From Tumebacillus_A lipolyticus (GTDB taxonomy: Bacteria > Bacillota > Bacilli > Tumebacillales > Tumebacillaceae), in contig NZ_JBHUIO010000011.1 in the NCBI RefSeq assembly GCF_042682745.1, positions 372,001 to 436,000 on the forward strand: a DNA stretch of 64,000 bases, given 5' to 3'. The notes under the pieces were generated by a model that did no database searches, was not told the DNA's origin, and worked only from the letters and a program-made list of their open reading frames with translations. A program made the position numbers and the translations under genes. This document shows, in pieces, positions 8,708 through 16,932 of the stretch; position 1 is the first letter of the stretch, and every line of letters starts with the position of its first letter.

Positions 8708-8983
8708 ATGGGAGCAGCTTTACGGTTTGGTCTCACGCTCACTGGTCTATTTATCCTCGGTGCGATTTTGATACTGCTCGTCGTGAAGGAAACTGGGATC
8801 ATTCTGTTCTGGAACTACGTTGTTTTCGGCGTTCCAGCACTGATTGGATACTTTCTTTTAGTATTCTTGTACTTCTCGACCAAAAGAGCAGTCTTTTGGA
8901 CTTGCGTTGGAATTCTGTTGCTCTCACTCTGTGGATATTTCATATTTGATCTGCTTGATAGCAATCCACGTTTTCCAGCTTAG
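8708..8983 (+). CDS. Small membrane protein of unknown function
   Basis: 91 residues from the ATG at 8708, chosen because GAGAGGAG sits 7 bases upstream; the in-frame TTG at 8690 overlaps that site. The product is three hydrophobic segments (about residues 8-30, 34-56 and 61-82) joined by short charged loops and ending in a short soluble tail. I do not recognise a family. It starts the accessory stretch of small envelope proteins between the iron and cobalamin loci. Confidence 0.6.
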   Translation: MGAALRFGLTLTGLFILGAILILLVVKETGIILFWNYVVFGVPALIGYFLLVFLYFSTKRAVFWTCVGILLLSLCGYFIFDLLDSNPRFPA

Positions 8984-9111
8984 GTGATGGAAAAGAGCAA
9001 GTAGTAGATGTTTCATGACGATTTGATTTGTCTTTTCCATTTTTCGATCAGGGTTCCCTTTTGTGTGAAATTCGCGTGCGTAACTCGAATGGTTGATTGG
9101 GGGGTCTAAAA

Positions 9112-9630
9112 ATGAAAAGCAAACGCTGGTTGCTGATCTCCTTGCTTCTACTTCCATTGATCACCACCGGATGTCAAACGACCGATCAGGAGTTACAACA
9201 TCAAGATATTGCTGGAACTGTCCTCCCCTCAGCCGAAGAAGCTCGTCACTACGTAGTCGATTCGAAACTTTTGACCATAGTCGAACAAACAGAGATCGTT
9301 CCAATCCGCTTCTTAGAGTATGGCCCAAAATACCTCATGGTTCAGGGGCGGGATGCAGAGGATCGGAAACGTATCATCTGGCTAGTTGGCAACGCATCTA
9401 GCGGTGGCATACGTGTGGTAAGCGAGGCATTGTCAGATGCCTTCCTTCCAGAATCGCACATTCGAGAACTGCTCAATGAGCAAGGCGAGATTGAGCAGTT
9501 GTTCCTCGCCCCAAATGATCGCGCAGGAGATACTGACAAGAACAAGCCGATCTGGTTCGTGCTGTTAAAGGACAAAAAGGTAGTATATCTTGATCCTGTC
9601 ACAGGTCAAAAGTTGCCAAAAGGAAATTGA
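9112..9630 (+). CDS. Putative lipoprotein of unknown function
   Basis: 172 residues from the ATG at 9112 (GGGGGG site 7 bases upstream). The N-terminus MKSKRWLL, a leucine-rich core and the lipobox ITTGC at about residues 19-23 make it a lipoprotein. The mature part is mixed alpha/beta, ends in a segment with VLLKDKKVVYLDPVTGQ, and has no motif I can name. Probably transcribed alone. Confidence 0.65.
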   Translation: MKSKRWLLISLLLLPLITTGCQTTDQELQHQDIAGTVLPSAEEARHYVVDSKLLTIVEQTEIVPIRFLEYGPKYLMVQGRDAEDRKRIIWLVGNASSGGIRVVSEALSDAFLPESHIRELLNEQGEIEQLFLAPNDRAGDTDKNKPIWFVLLKDKKVVYLDPVTGQKLPKGN

Positions 9631-9931
9631 ATATCGGAGCAGGTTTACCAGTCTTTTTTCTCCTTGTCGATCGTGGAGAAACTCGTAAAGTTGGTGCGAC
9701 AGTCCGACTCCACTTCCAGTACCTTGATCGACCTGCACTTGCTGAACTTTATCCAAGCCGTTCCATGTCCGCTTACTCAGTTGGAGCTTGAAAATGGTGG
9801 TCTCAGTTGTTCGATGAAACGAACACTGTATGTTCAGAGCCAGATTGATCTCGACCTCTGACTACGTAGTAGACAGGGGTTTTATCTTTTGCTTCTGTCG
9901 GCGCTTGCTGAAATTCATCGTGGCTCAGATG
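9631..9931. other. Intergenic region with no supported gene
   Basis: Convergent region between the plus-strand lipoprotein gene and two minus-strand genes. A 65-codon frame at 9664-9861 lacks a ribosome site and family features and was not called. No convincing terminator with a T-run was found. Confidence 0.4.
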
Positions 9932-10138
9932 TCAGAGGTCTACCTGCTCGATCGCAAATAGGTGGTACTGTTCCTTTGCAACTTGCGCAGCTTCTTCATG
10001 GCTTAAAGCTAGCCCTTTGATGGCATTTTGTTCGGTATTGATCGACTTGTGATTAAGGGCAGTTCCGACGATCGCCCCTGCGCCAAACAGCGCACAGACG
10101 AGAAAAACGAGGCTTTTTCTCTTCACGGCTGCCCCCAT
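9932..10138 (-). CDS. Small exported or membrane-anchored hypothetical protein
   Basis: 68 residues. The N-terminus is positively charged (KRK) followed by a hydrophobic stretch rich in Leu, Ala and Gly (about residues 9-25), then a hydrophilic tail with a short LALSHEEAAQVAKEQ helix. The ATG at 10138 has only GAGAG immediately upstream; an in-frame GTG at 10126 has GGGGG 5 bases upstream and could be the true start. It lies 42 bases after the DUF4362 lipoprotein gene on the same strand and may share its transcript. Function unknown. Confidence 0.45.
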   Translation of the reverse strand: MGAAVKRKSLVFLVCALFGAGAIVGTALNHKSINTEQNAIKGLALSHEEAAQVAKEQYHLFAIEQVDL

Positions 10139-10180
10139 CTCTCGTTAGACAATGTGTACCTAGATAGATCTTCTACACGG

Positions 10181-10603
10181 TCATTTCTTTATCGTTAACA
10201 TGGATCTCTGAGAAGAATTGTCACAGCCAGCAAGATAGTACGCGATTTCGTCTGCCTTCTCTTGCTGCTCGATCGACAGGCATTGAAAGGTTCGCTTGCC
10301 TCCTCCGAACTTATCCTTTGAGGAATCTTCGAAAACTTCGATCTTCTCCCCATCAAATTTCAAATTGGAGAAAATAGGATCCCCTTCTTTGGTATAACGT
10401 GTAATCTTCACGTCCGAAGGCTGATGGGATTCAATATCTGCTAGGAACTTATAAAATTTGTCCAAATTGCCAGTCGTTGTTCCTTCCGAAACGATATCTC
10501 CATTTTGAATGGCCGTTTCATAGGTATAATTTTGTGAAGTGGATGAGCAGCCTGTCGCAAGCAAAAGGAAAGTCGAGATCACCAATAATCCCCGCCTCAT
10601 CAT
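10181..10603 (-). CDS. DUF4362-family lipoprotein
   Basis: 140 residues from the ATG at 10603, which has a GGAGGG site 7 bases upstream. It starts with MMRRGLLVIS, a hydrophobic core and the lipobox LATGC. The rest follows the DUF4362 pattern known from Bacillus lipoproteins: an AIQNGDIV segment, then TRYTKEGDPI, a region ending DKFGGG, and a final YYLAGC near the C-terminus. The Cys in FQCL and the one in LAGC are likely to form a disulphide, as is usual in exported members. The biological role of DUF4362 is not known. Confidence 0.75.
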   Translation of the reverse strand: MMRRGLLVISTFLLLATGCSSTSQNYTYETAIQNGDIVSEGTTTGNLDKFYKFLADIESHQPSDVKITRYTKEGDPIFSNLKFDGEKIEVFEDSSKDKFGGGKRTFQCLSIEQQEKADEIAYYLAGCDNSSQRSMLTIKK

Positions 10604-10833
10604 TTGAATCCCTCCACGCAATGGAAATGTGATCCAGAATAGGTGTACGCAGTATATCAAATGTACCGAATCGGGTCAAAAATGCGATTCAGCGCCCTTA
10701 TCAGAATTTTTCAATACACCTCTACAGTTTGATGTAAAATTAAGCTATTCACATGATTGGATCATTTCTCGAAATCATAAATTCATACAAGATAATAGCC
10801 TCTCGATCTAACCCCCCTAATATGGAGCTTCCT

Positions 10834-11262
10834 ATGATCTTAAAATCCACTGCCTTCGTAACATTTACACTCGCCATCCTGTTCTCGGTCGGATGTTCGA
10901 ACAGCATTGATGAGAAAAAAATAAACAGCATCCGCGTTTCAACAACGTTCGAAGCGAGCCCTGAAACAGAGGATCAACGACAACTTTCATACAGCATTCA
11001 ATTGATCAACCAGAACGAGTTGCCGCTCAACCTTGAGTGGGTAGAACCTGTCCTTTCAAAACCTTTGGCAAATCGAACCACCCCACACGAAGTAACAATA
11101 CCGATCCAAGCGGTTGTACCCGCAGGCGATCAGTTGACGATCGAAGGGGTGATCCAGATCGAGACTTCTGCAATAACCGATCTGGAGAGCCAGCGCGAAG
11201 AAGCGATCAAAGGCGTAACGCTAAAGCTCACCTCCGGTGAAGAGATCTACGTCGAAATCTAA
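10834..11262 (+). CDS. Putative lipoprotein of unknown function
   Basis: 142 residues from the ATG at 10834, with GGAG about 8 bases upstream; the longer frame from 10753 adds a non-signal extension and is not preferred. The signal has a lipobox of type FSVGC. The mature part is rich in beta-type segments (SYSIQLINQNELPLNLEW, VVPAGDQLTIEGVIQIE) and resembles a small immunoglobulin-like extracytoplasmic domain. No family recognised. It is divergent from the DUF4362 gene. Confidence 0.6.
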   Translation: MILKSTAFVTFTLAILFSVGCSNSIDEKKINSIRVSTTFEASPETEDQRQLSYSIQLINQNELPLNLEWVEPVLSKPLANRTTPHEVTIPIQAVVPAGDQLTIEGVIQIETSAITDLESQREEAIKGVTLKLTSGEEIYVEI

Positions 11263-11353
11263 ACGCGAGACCCACTCATCGTAATCTGTGCTTTGTACAT
11301 CGCATTCGCTCACAATGCTCGCACAACTCCACCATACCCCGCACCAATCAAAA

Positions 11354-11379
11354 GGAGACGTCCGATCATACTCGTCTCC
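11354..11379 (-). terminator. Possible second, weaker terminator after the cobalamin operon
   Basis: GGAGACG and CGTCTCC form a 7-base-pair stem with a 12-base loop. On the minus strand it is followed by TTTTG. It lies just beyond the stronger hairpin at 11385-11419, so the two could act in tandem. Confidence 0.5.
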
Positions 11380-11384
11380 CCACG

Positions 11385-11419
11385 AAAAAAGGAGCGCCGC
11401 TGCTCAGGGCAGGCGCTCC
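11385..11419 (-). terminator. Terminator at the end of the cobalamin operon
   Basis: GGAGCGCC and GGCGCTCC form an 8-base-pair stem and on the minus strand it is followed by six T. It lies about 200 bases after the cobA stop. Between it and cobA (11420-11623) no gene is supported; two overlapping frames there lack ribosome sites. Confidence 0.8.
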
Positions 11420-11623
11420 TCCACGCTGCTACAAATACAAATAAGACCATCATCGCTTGCTTCTCTACTTCAACCTTCTGCTCGTTGCCCATTTGAGTCT
11501 GTCACTCTTGAGCCTTCCGCTTCCGAGCCTCTTCATCGTCCCACCGCTTCATTCCTCACCAGGTTGAGCAACACCGCTGACGACTCGATCACGAACGCGC
11601 GCGGGAAAAACTACTCTCTTCCC

Positions 11624-12397
11624 TCACTCGCCCACTTCCTGCTCGCTGAGCAGTTGTTCGTCCGCTTGAAACCAGTCGATCTGCCCGTGCAGTTTGACCA
11701 CTTCGCCGACCAGGATGATCGAGGGATTCTGCACGTTTTTCGCTCTGGCGATCTCGGTGATCGTCTCAAGCGTCCCCTCGACGACCAGCTGTTCCGGCAT
11801 CGTGCCCCAGTGGATGATCGCCACCGGCGTGACCGGATCGCGCCCGTGGGTGATCAGCTGCTCGCAGATCAGCGGGAGGTTTTTCACCCCGAGGTAAAAG
11901 GCGAGCGTGTCGACCCCTGTCGCGATCTTGTCCCAGCGAATGCTCGACTGCTGTTTGTTCGGGCACTCATGTCCAGTGACGATCGCGAAGGAGGAGGCGA
12001 TATGTCGCTGGGTGACCGGAATCCCCGCATAAGCGGGTGCGGCGATGCCCGCTGTGATGCCGGGCACCACTTCGAAGGGGATGTTGTTCGCGCGCAGGAC
12101 GAGCGCCTCCTCCCCGCCGCGGCCGAAGACGAACGGGTCTCCACCCTTCAAGCGGGTGACGATCTTGCCCGCCAGCGCTTTTTCGACGAGCAAGTCGTTG
12201 ATCTCCTCTTGCGGAAAATGGCGGTCGGGCAGTTTGCCCACGTTGATCAGCTCAGTGCCCTCTTTGGCGTACTGGAGCAGTTTCGGGTTGGCCAAGCGGT
12301 CATAGAGGATGACATCCGCCTCGCGAATGCACTCCACGCCCCGCACGGTGATCAGCTTCGGGTCGCCCGGACCCGCTCCCACCAGATAGACTTTCAT
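11624..12397 (-). CDS. cobA: Uroporphyrinogen-III C-methyltransferase (SUMT)
   Basis: 257 residues, a stand-alone tetrapyrrole methylase that uses two S-adenosylmethionine to make precorrin-2 from uroporphyrinogen III. Motifs are VGAGPGDPKLITVRG at the N-terminus, DVILYDRLAN, the long GDPFVFGRGGEE loop and VVPGITAGIAAPAYAGIPVTQR, all diagnostic for SUMT. A GGGAGA site lies before the ATG. It is the last gene of the cobalamin operon although it performs the first committed step. No precorrin-2 dehydrogenase domain is fused to it, unlike CysG. The short C-terminal tail is rich in Glu. Confidence 0.95.
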   Translation of the reverse strand: MKVYLVGAGPGDPKLITVRGVECIREADVILYDRLANPKLLQYAKEGTELINVGKLPDRHFPQEEINDLLVEKALAGKIVTRLKGGDPFVFGRGGEEALVLRANNIPFEVVPGITAGIAAPAYAGIPVTQRHIASSFAIVTGHECPNKQQSSIRWDKIATGVDTLAFYLGVKNLPLICEQLITHGRDPVTPVAIIHWGTMPEQLVVEGTLETITEIARAKNVQNPSIILVGEVVKLHGQIDWFQADEQLLSEQEVGE

Positions 12398-12413
12398 GTT
12401 GTGATCTCCCTTC

Positions 12414-13346
12414 TTAACCGATCAGCCAATCGACCGCCAGTAAAAACATCAGATAAAGGAATGTGGAGCGATAGAGCAGCCAGATCGTCTGCACGATATG
12501 TTTCGCTTCGATCTCGACCAGCGGGTCGCCCAAGTGCGCGCGGAACGACCGGACTCCCTGATAGCTGTTCTCCCCGCCCAAGCGGATCTGCAGCGCACCT
12601 GCCACCACCGCTTCCGAATAGCCGCTGTTCGGGCTCGGATGTTTGCGAGCGTCGCGCAGGCCGATCCGCCAGGCTCTGCCTCCACCCTTTCCGGCGGCGA
12701 GGACGAGGAACGGCAACGTCAGCCTTGCCGGAATGAAGTTGGCGAGATCGTCGAGGCGAGCGGACGCCCACCCGAGGTGCAAATATTTCTCGTTCTTATA
12801 GCCGACCATCGAGTCGAGCGTGTTGATCGCGCGATAGGCGAGCGCGAGCGGTGCACCGCCGAGCAGTGCGAAAAAGAGGGGCGCCGTCACCGCATCGACG
12901 ATGTTTTCGGCCACCGTCTCGATGCCGCCGCGCGCGATCTCCCGCTCGTCAAGATGTTCCGTATCGCGGCCGACGATCCACGAGAGGCGCTGCCTGGCGA
13001 GCGCCAGATCCCCCTGGCGCAGCGCTTGATACACGCCCCTGCCCGCCTCGGCGAGCCCCTTGACGGCGATCGTCGTCGAGATCAGCCACACTTCCAGCCC
13101 GACGCCCAGCCACGGATGGATGCTGTAGAGCAGTTGGAGCAGATAGAAGCTGACCGCAAAGACGCCGCCTGCGATCAGCAGCGGGAAGAGCATCCCTTTG
13201 GCTCGCTCCTCCCATTTGCTCCCCCTGCGCTTGGCGAGCAAGCGATCGAGCTTGGAGATCGCTTTGCCCATCCAGACCACCGGATGGGGCAGCCAGCGCG
13301 GGTCGCCGACCAGCAGATCGATCAGGTAGGCGAGCGCGAGCGTCAT
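12414..13346 (-). CDS. cbiB: Adenosylcobinamide-phosphate synthase (CbiB/CobD)
   Basis: 310 residues, a polytopic membrane protein that attaches aminopropanol phosphate to adenosylcobyric acid. The family N-terminus LAYLIDLLVGDPRWLPHPVVWMG is clear; other signatures are RGGIETVAENIVDAVTAPLFFALLGG and NTLDSMVGYKNEKYLHLG. GGAGGGAG precedes the start. The ATG overlaps the stop of a 24-codon ORF (13343-13417) that fills the space after cbiZ. It works together with the CobD decarboxylase encoded in the same operon, which supplies the linker. Confidence 0.94.
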   Translation of the reverse strand: MTLALAYLIDLLVGDPRWLPHPVVWMGKAISKLDRLLAKRRGSKWEERAKGMLFPLLIAGGVFAVSFYLLQLLYSIHPWLGVGLEVWLISTTIAVKGLAEAGRGVYQALRQGDLALARQRLSWIVGRDTEHLDEREIARGGIETVAENIVDAVTAPLFFALLGGAPLALAYRAINTLDSMVGYKNEKYLHLGWASARLDDLANFIPARLTLPFLVLAAGKGGGRAWRIGLRDARKHPSPNSGYSEAVVAGALQIRLGGENSYQGVRSFRAHLGDPLVEIEAKHIVQTIWLLYRSTFLYLMFLLAVDWLIG

Positions 13347-13417
13347 CCGGCTCCCTCCTCGGAGGTCGAGCTGCGGACAACCTGATTCTTTCCTGCGTTG
13401 AATCGCTCCGTCTTCAT
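13343..13417 (-). CDS. 24-residue small ORF coupled between cbiZ and cbiB
   Basis: A 25-codon frame starts with an ATG that overlaps the cbiZ stop (ATGA at 13414-13417) and ends with a TGA that overlaps the cbiB start (ATGA at 13343-13346). AGAGGGG lies 7 bases before its ATG. The peptide starts MKTERFNAGKN, is charged and hydrophilic, and has no membrane segment. The ribosome site of cbiB is inside its last codons. It may be a real micropeptide or a coupling ORF that carries ribosomes across the only real gap in this part of the operon. The reading is directly from sequence; expression is inferred. Confidence 0.45.
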   Translation of the reverse strand: MKTERFNAGKNQVVRSSTSEEGAG

Positions 13418-14082
13418 GATGCGTCCCCTCTTTGCAAGGATGTCAAAAGCGACCGGTAGACCGTCTCCCCGATCGAGGCGCCAAGCTCTGTCGCAAGCCC
13501 TGCATACTGGTGAACTCCCGCGTAGGCAGGACTTTGCGTCGCCGCCACGATCACCGCGTCGGTGGTCGTTCCGGTGGCAAAGCGACCGCTGCCATCGTGA
13601 ATGACCACCCCGCTGTCCTGCAGGGCTGCCGTCTTCGCTTCGGTGATGGTGATCACCGCGTTGATCAAGGCTGCTGCGGTCAGCCTCCCGTCGATCGCGA
13701 CGATGATGTTGATCGTGCCCGCCCGATATCCGGGGTAGGTCTTCCGGCGGACGCCCGCCCGCGCCGCATTGCCAACGCCCGCTGTGACAAACGTCTGTAG
13801 CTGAAACTGATCGCCCGTCGCCTCCGCCTGCACCACCTGATCGACATCGGCAGCTGTCATCATGCCGGTCGTCTCCGCGGTGGGCAAGCCGAGCTGAGCG
13901 ACGCGCGCTTCCAAGTCGCGCCACGGATCGTCCGACATGTAGCCATGCGGCACCTGCGCGTTGACCAGATAGCGCTTCTCCTGCACGCCCCCGCCGAACA
14001 AGGAGGAGCTGACGGTGAGCAGCGGGCGCTCTGCCGAAAGGATCAGAGCTCCTGCCATTCGCTGACACTCAATCCAGCTCAC
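13414..14082 (-). CDS. cbiZ: Adenosylcobinamide amidohydrolase (CbiZ), corrinoid salvage
   Basis: 222 residues. CbiZ cleaves the amide bond of adenosylcobinamide (or pseudo-B12-like corrinoids) to give adenosylcobyric acid, so a scavenged ring can be re-armed. The conserved core FVTAGVGNAARAG, the following GTINIIVAIDGRLT segment and ALINAVITITEAKTAAL, with GTTTDAVIVA near the C-terminus, are those of the CbiZ family. The start is a GTG whose TGA overlap with cbiP (14079-14082) implies translational coupling. It sits directly between cbiP, which makes cobyric acid, and cbiB, which uses it, so salvage and de novo routes meet at this point of the operon. Confidence 0.88.
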   Translation of the reverse strand: MSWIECQRMAGALILSAERPLLTVSSSLFGGGVQEKRYLVNAQVPHGYMSDDPWRDLEARVAQLGLPTAETTGMMTAADVDQVVQAEATGDQFQLQTFVTAGVGNAARAGVRRKTYPGYRAGTINIIVAIDGRLTAAALINAVITITEAKTAALQDSGVVIHDGSGRFATGTTTDAVIVAATQSPAYAGVHQYAGLATELGASIGETVYRSLLTSLQRGDAS

Positions 14083-15587
14083 GCCCGCTTCACCCCGCTC
14101 CAGTCGGCCAGGATCTGATAGACGAGATCCATGTCCAGGTGTTGGCGCAGATGGGCGGCCAGTCTTCGATAGCTCTCCTCTCGCCGCGCCGCTTCCGGCA
14201 TGACCTCGTCGCCACAGGGCGGCAACCCTTTTGCGCTCCGCAGGCGGTTGAGGAAGTCGCGCGTGAAGCCGCGGTTTTGGAACAGGCCGTGCAGATAGGT
14301 GCCAAACGCGCGACCATCTGCCGATATCGCACCGTCACACTCGCCCGACTCGAACTGCAAAAACGGTTCAGAACCGCCCCGCTCCGTGCGGCCGAGGTGG
14401 ATTTCGTACCCCTCCACCTCATGCCCAGCATAGGCGCCGAGCAGTTGCCCGCGGTTGCGGATCGTGCGCTTTTGCGCATAAAAGGTGGTCGAGGTGGCGA
14501 GCAGTCCGATGCCGTCCAACTCCTCATATCCAGACTCGACCCGCTCCGGATCGAACAAGCGTTCCCCGAGCATTTGAAACCCGCCGCAGATGCCAGCCAC
14601 CCAGCTTCCTGACGCATAAGCGGCTGCGATCGCGTCTGCCAACCCCTGCTCTTTTAGCCACATCAAGTCTTCCACCGTGTTCTTGCTGCCGGGGATGACG
14701 ATCAGGTCCGGCTTGCCGAACCCGCGCAGCGAGCTGATGTAGCGGACGCTTGCGCCCGGCTCTTCCTGCAAGGGCGAGATGTCGGTGAAGTTGGAGATGC
14801 GCGGCAGCTTGATCACCGCGATGTCCAAATCGCTCGAAGTGCGATCGCGCTTCTTCAGCTTTAGCGCATCCAGCGCGAGCGAATCCTCCGGGTCGATATC
14901 ATGTTCAAAATGCGGGATCACGCCGAGCACCGGAATCCCTGTGCGCTCCTCCAGCCAGAGCAGGCCGGAGTCGAGCAGCTCTTTTTTGCCGCGAAACTTG
15001 TTGATGATAAACCCTTTCACGCGCGCTCGCTCGTGCGGTTCGAGCAGTTCGAGCGTGCCGACGATCGAAGCGAACACGCCGCCGCGCTCGATGTCGGCGG
15101 CGAGAAACACCGGGCAGTCGAGCAGATCGGCCATCCGCATGTTGGCGATGTCGCGATCTTTCAGGTTGATCTCCGCCGGACTGCCAGCGCCTTCGACGAC
15201 GAGCAGTTCATGCTCGGCGTAGAGCCGCTCGATCGACTCCTCGATCTTCGGGATCACCTTGGGCACAAACTCGCTGCGGTAGGAGAACGCCTCCATGTCG
15301 GCAAAATGCTTGCCGTGGACAATCACTTCGGAGACCATGTGCGCCTTTGGCTTGAGCAGGATCGGGTTCATGTCGACCGTCGCCTCCAGTCCGCACGCTT
15401 CCGCCTGCACGCCTTGTGCGCGCCCGATCTCGCCGCCGTCCTGGGTGATGTAGGAGTTGAGCGCCATGTTTTGCGACTTGAACGGCGCCACGCGGTGACC
15501 GTCTTCGTAAAAAATGCGGCACAGTCCGGTGCAGAGCAGGCTTTTGCCCGCATCGGAGGAGGTGCCTTGGATCATGATCGCTTTCAT
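14079..15587 (-). CDS. cbiP: Cobyric acid synthase (CbiP/CobQ)
   Basis: 502 residues, the normal length. It amidates four side chains of adenosylcobyrinic a,c-diamide using glutamine and ATP. The N-terminal dethiobiotin-synthetase-like domain has MIQGTSSDAGKSLL (P-loop, residues 5-18) and the C-terminal triad glutamine amidotransferase domain has VAGICGGFQMLG with the nucleophilic Cys. AAGGAGAC precedes the ATG, which overlaps the stop of cobC. All motifs are intact. Confidence 0.95.
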   Translation of the reverse strand: MKAIMIQGTSSDAGKSLLCTGLCRIFYEDGHRVAPFKSQNMALNSYITQDGGEIGRAQGVQAEACGLEATVDMNPILLKPKAHMVSEVIVHGKHFADMEAFSYRSEFVPKVIPKIEESIERLYAEHELLVVEGAGSPAEINLKDRDIANMRMADLLDCPVFLAADIERGGVFASIVGTLELLEPHERARVKGFIINKFRGKKELLDSGLLWLEERTGIPVLGVIPHFEHDIDPEDSLALDALKLKKRDRTSSDLDIAVIKLPRISNFTDISPLQEEPGASVRYISSLRGFGKPDLIVIPGSKNTVEDLMWLKEQGLADAIAAAYASGSWVAGICGGFQMLGERLFDPERVESGYEELDGIGLLATSTTFYAQKRTIRNRGQLLGAYAGHEVEGYEIHLGRTERGGSEPFLQFESGECDGAISADGRAFGTYLHGLFQNRGFTRDFLNRLRSAKGLPPCGDEVMPEAARREESYRRLAAHLRQHLDMDLVYQILADWSGVKRA

Positions 15588-16138
15588 CTCAAGTCTCCTT
15601 CACATAACGTAAGGATTGCAAAGCCGCCCGGCGGGAGGCGCAAGCTGTGAAACTGGGCGGTGTCGCGATGCTCATATTTGGCGAGCAACCAGCGCAGCGG
15701 ACCTCCGTGCGAGACGACAGCGATCGTCTGGCCGTCGTGTCGCGCGATGATGTCGGTGAGCCACGCGGTCAGGCGCTCATCGAGCTGACAGAGCGTCTCG
15801 CCGTTGGGCGGGGCGATGTTCCACGGATCGTCATACCAGGCGAACAGCAGGTCTCGCTCCGCAATCTCCTCGTAGGTGTGCGCTTCCCAGTCGCCAAAGT
15901 GCAGTTCGGACAGGCGCGGGTCCGCCTGCAAAACAGCTCCGAGCTGGGCGGCCGTGTCGCGGGTGCGCTGGAAGGGGCTGTGGTAGATCGCGCAGATCGC
16001 ATGCTCGGCGAGCGCCGCTTTCAGCTCTTTTGCCTGCCGGTGACCGTTCGCATTGAGCGGTGCATCGGTGTGACCGATGTAGCGGCGTTCAACGTTCGCA
16101 TCCGTCTCGCCGTGGCGGATGAGCAGCAGGGTGATCAT
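15584..16138 (-). CDS. cobC: Alpha-ribazole phosphatase (CobC), histidine phosphatase family
   Basis: 184 residues from the ATG at 16138, which overlaps the cobS stop by ATGA; the longer upstream frame is a shadow of cobS. The phosphoglycerate-mutase-like motif LLIRHGETDAN has the catalytic Arg and His at residues 8-9, and the second His is in VVSHGGPLR near residue 150. It removes the phosphate of alpha-ribazole-5'-phosphate or of the finished cobamide phosphate. Location between cobS and cbiP supports this over a general phosphatase. Confidence 0.88.
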   Translation of the reverse strand: MITLLLIRHGETDANVERRYIGHTDAPLNANGHRQAKELKAALAEHAICAIYHSPFQRTRDTAAQLGAVLQADPRLSELHFGDWEAHTYEEIAERDLLFAWYDDPWNIAPPNGETLCQLDERLTAWLTDIIARHDGQTIAVVSHGGPLRWLLAKYEHRDTAQFHSLRLPPGGFAILTLCEGDLR

Positions 16139-16932
16139 GCGACCAAAAACCCGAGCAGCACGGTCACTTCCACAACCTCGCAGAGCGCCCCGTACACATC
16201 GCCAGTCAGACCGCCGATCTTGCGCTTCGAGGCGCTGATCAGCATTAGGCAGGCGAGCAACGGGAAGATCACCGTCCACTGCAGCCAGATCAGCCCAGGC
16301 ACGGCGAGCAACAGCGGCCAAAGTCGAATCCACGGCTGTCTCCTGTTCAGCGTCTGGGCGAGCCCTTCCGCCCGCGCATATGGAAAGGCGTAGAGCGCGA
16401 TCAGCATCGTCGAACGCCCCCAGATCACCGCCATCAGGATGCCGAGCCACAGCTCCCCCCCTTGCAGGTGCGCCAGGATCATCAGCTTGTTGCCGAGCAG
16501 CAGCACCGCCGCCAGCACGCCCATCGCGCCGACTCGCGAGTCTTTCATGATTTCGAGGATGCGCTCTCTCGGCCGCTGGCTGCCGAAGCCGTCCGCCGTG
16601 TCCATCAGACCGTCCAAGTGCAGACCACCCGTCATGTACACCCAGCAGGTGATCAGCAGCATGGCGAGCACCAGCGGCGGCAAATGCCCTTCCAGCAGGA
16701 AGGCGACCAGCGCCAACGCGCCGCCGAGCAACGCGCCGGCCAAGGGATAGAGCGGCGGGCTGAGCGGCCAAGCATCCGCCTGCAGCCGTTTCGGCACAGG
16801 GAAGCGGGTCAGAAAGGCAACCGCATGCCAAAACGCGTGCAGCTGGAGCGCGAAACCGCTTTTTTTCTCATCGCGCACGCGGTCGTCCGCCTGCTGTCCC
16901 GCTTCTGTGTGTGGCTCTGTCGTCCGGCTCAT
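16135..16932 (-). CDS. cobS: Adenosylcobinamide-GDP ribazoletransferase (CobS)
   Basis: 265 residues from the ATG at 16932, overlapping the cobU stop. It joins adenosylcobinamide-GDP with alpha-ribazole to close the nucleotide loop in the membrane. The family core FLTRFPVP near residue 41, the metal-binding GGLHLDGLMDTADGFGS near 103-119 and several hydrophobic segments are present. The N-terminus carries an unusual charged extension of about 30 residues rich in Glu, Asp and Lys before the first conserved block; an internal start would remove it, but the overlap supports the longer form. Confidence 0.92.
   Translation of the reverse strand: MSRTTEPHTEAGQQADDRVRDEKKSGFALQLHAFWHAVAFLTRFPVPKRLQADAWPLSPPLYPLAGALLGGALALVAFLLEGHLPPLVLAMLLITCWVYMTGGLHLDGLMDTADGFGSQRPRERILEIMKDSRVGAMGVLAAVLLLGNKLMILAHLQGGELWLGILMAVIWGRSTMLIALYAFPYARAEGLAQTLNRRQPWIRLWPLLLAVPGLIWLQWTVIFPLLACLMLISASKRKIGGLTGDVYGALCEVVEVTVLLGFLVA

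Noticed and set aside
11288..12736. Plus-strand 482-codon frame opposite cobA and cbiB
   Set aside because: Shadow frame with Arg/Asp/His-rich composition. The minus strand carries clearly recognised enzymes.
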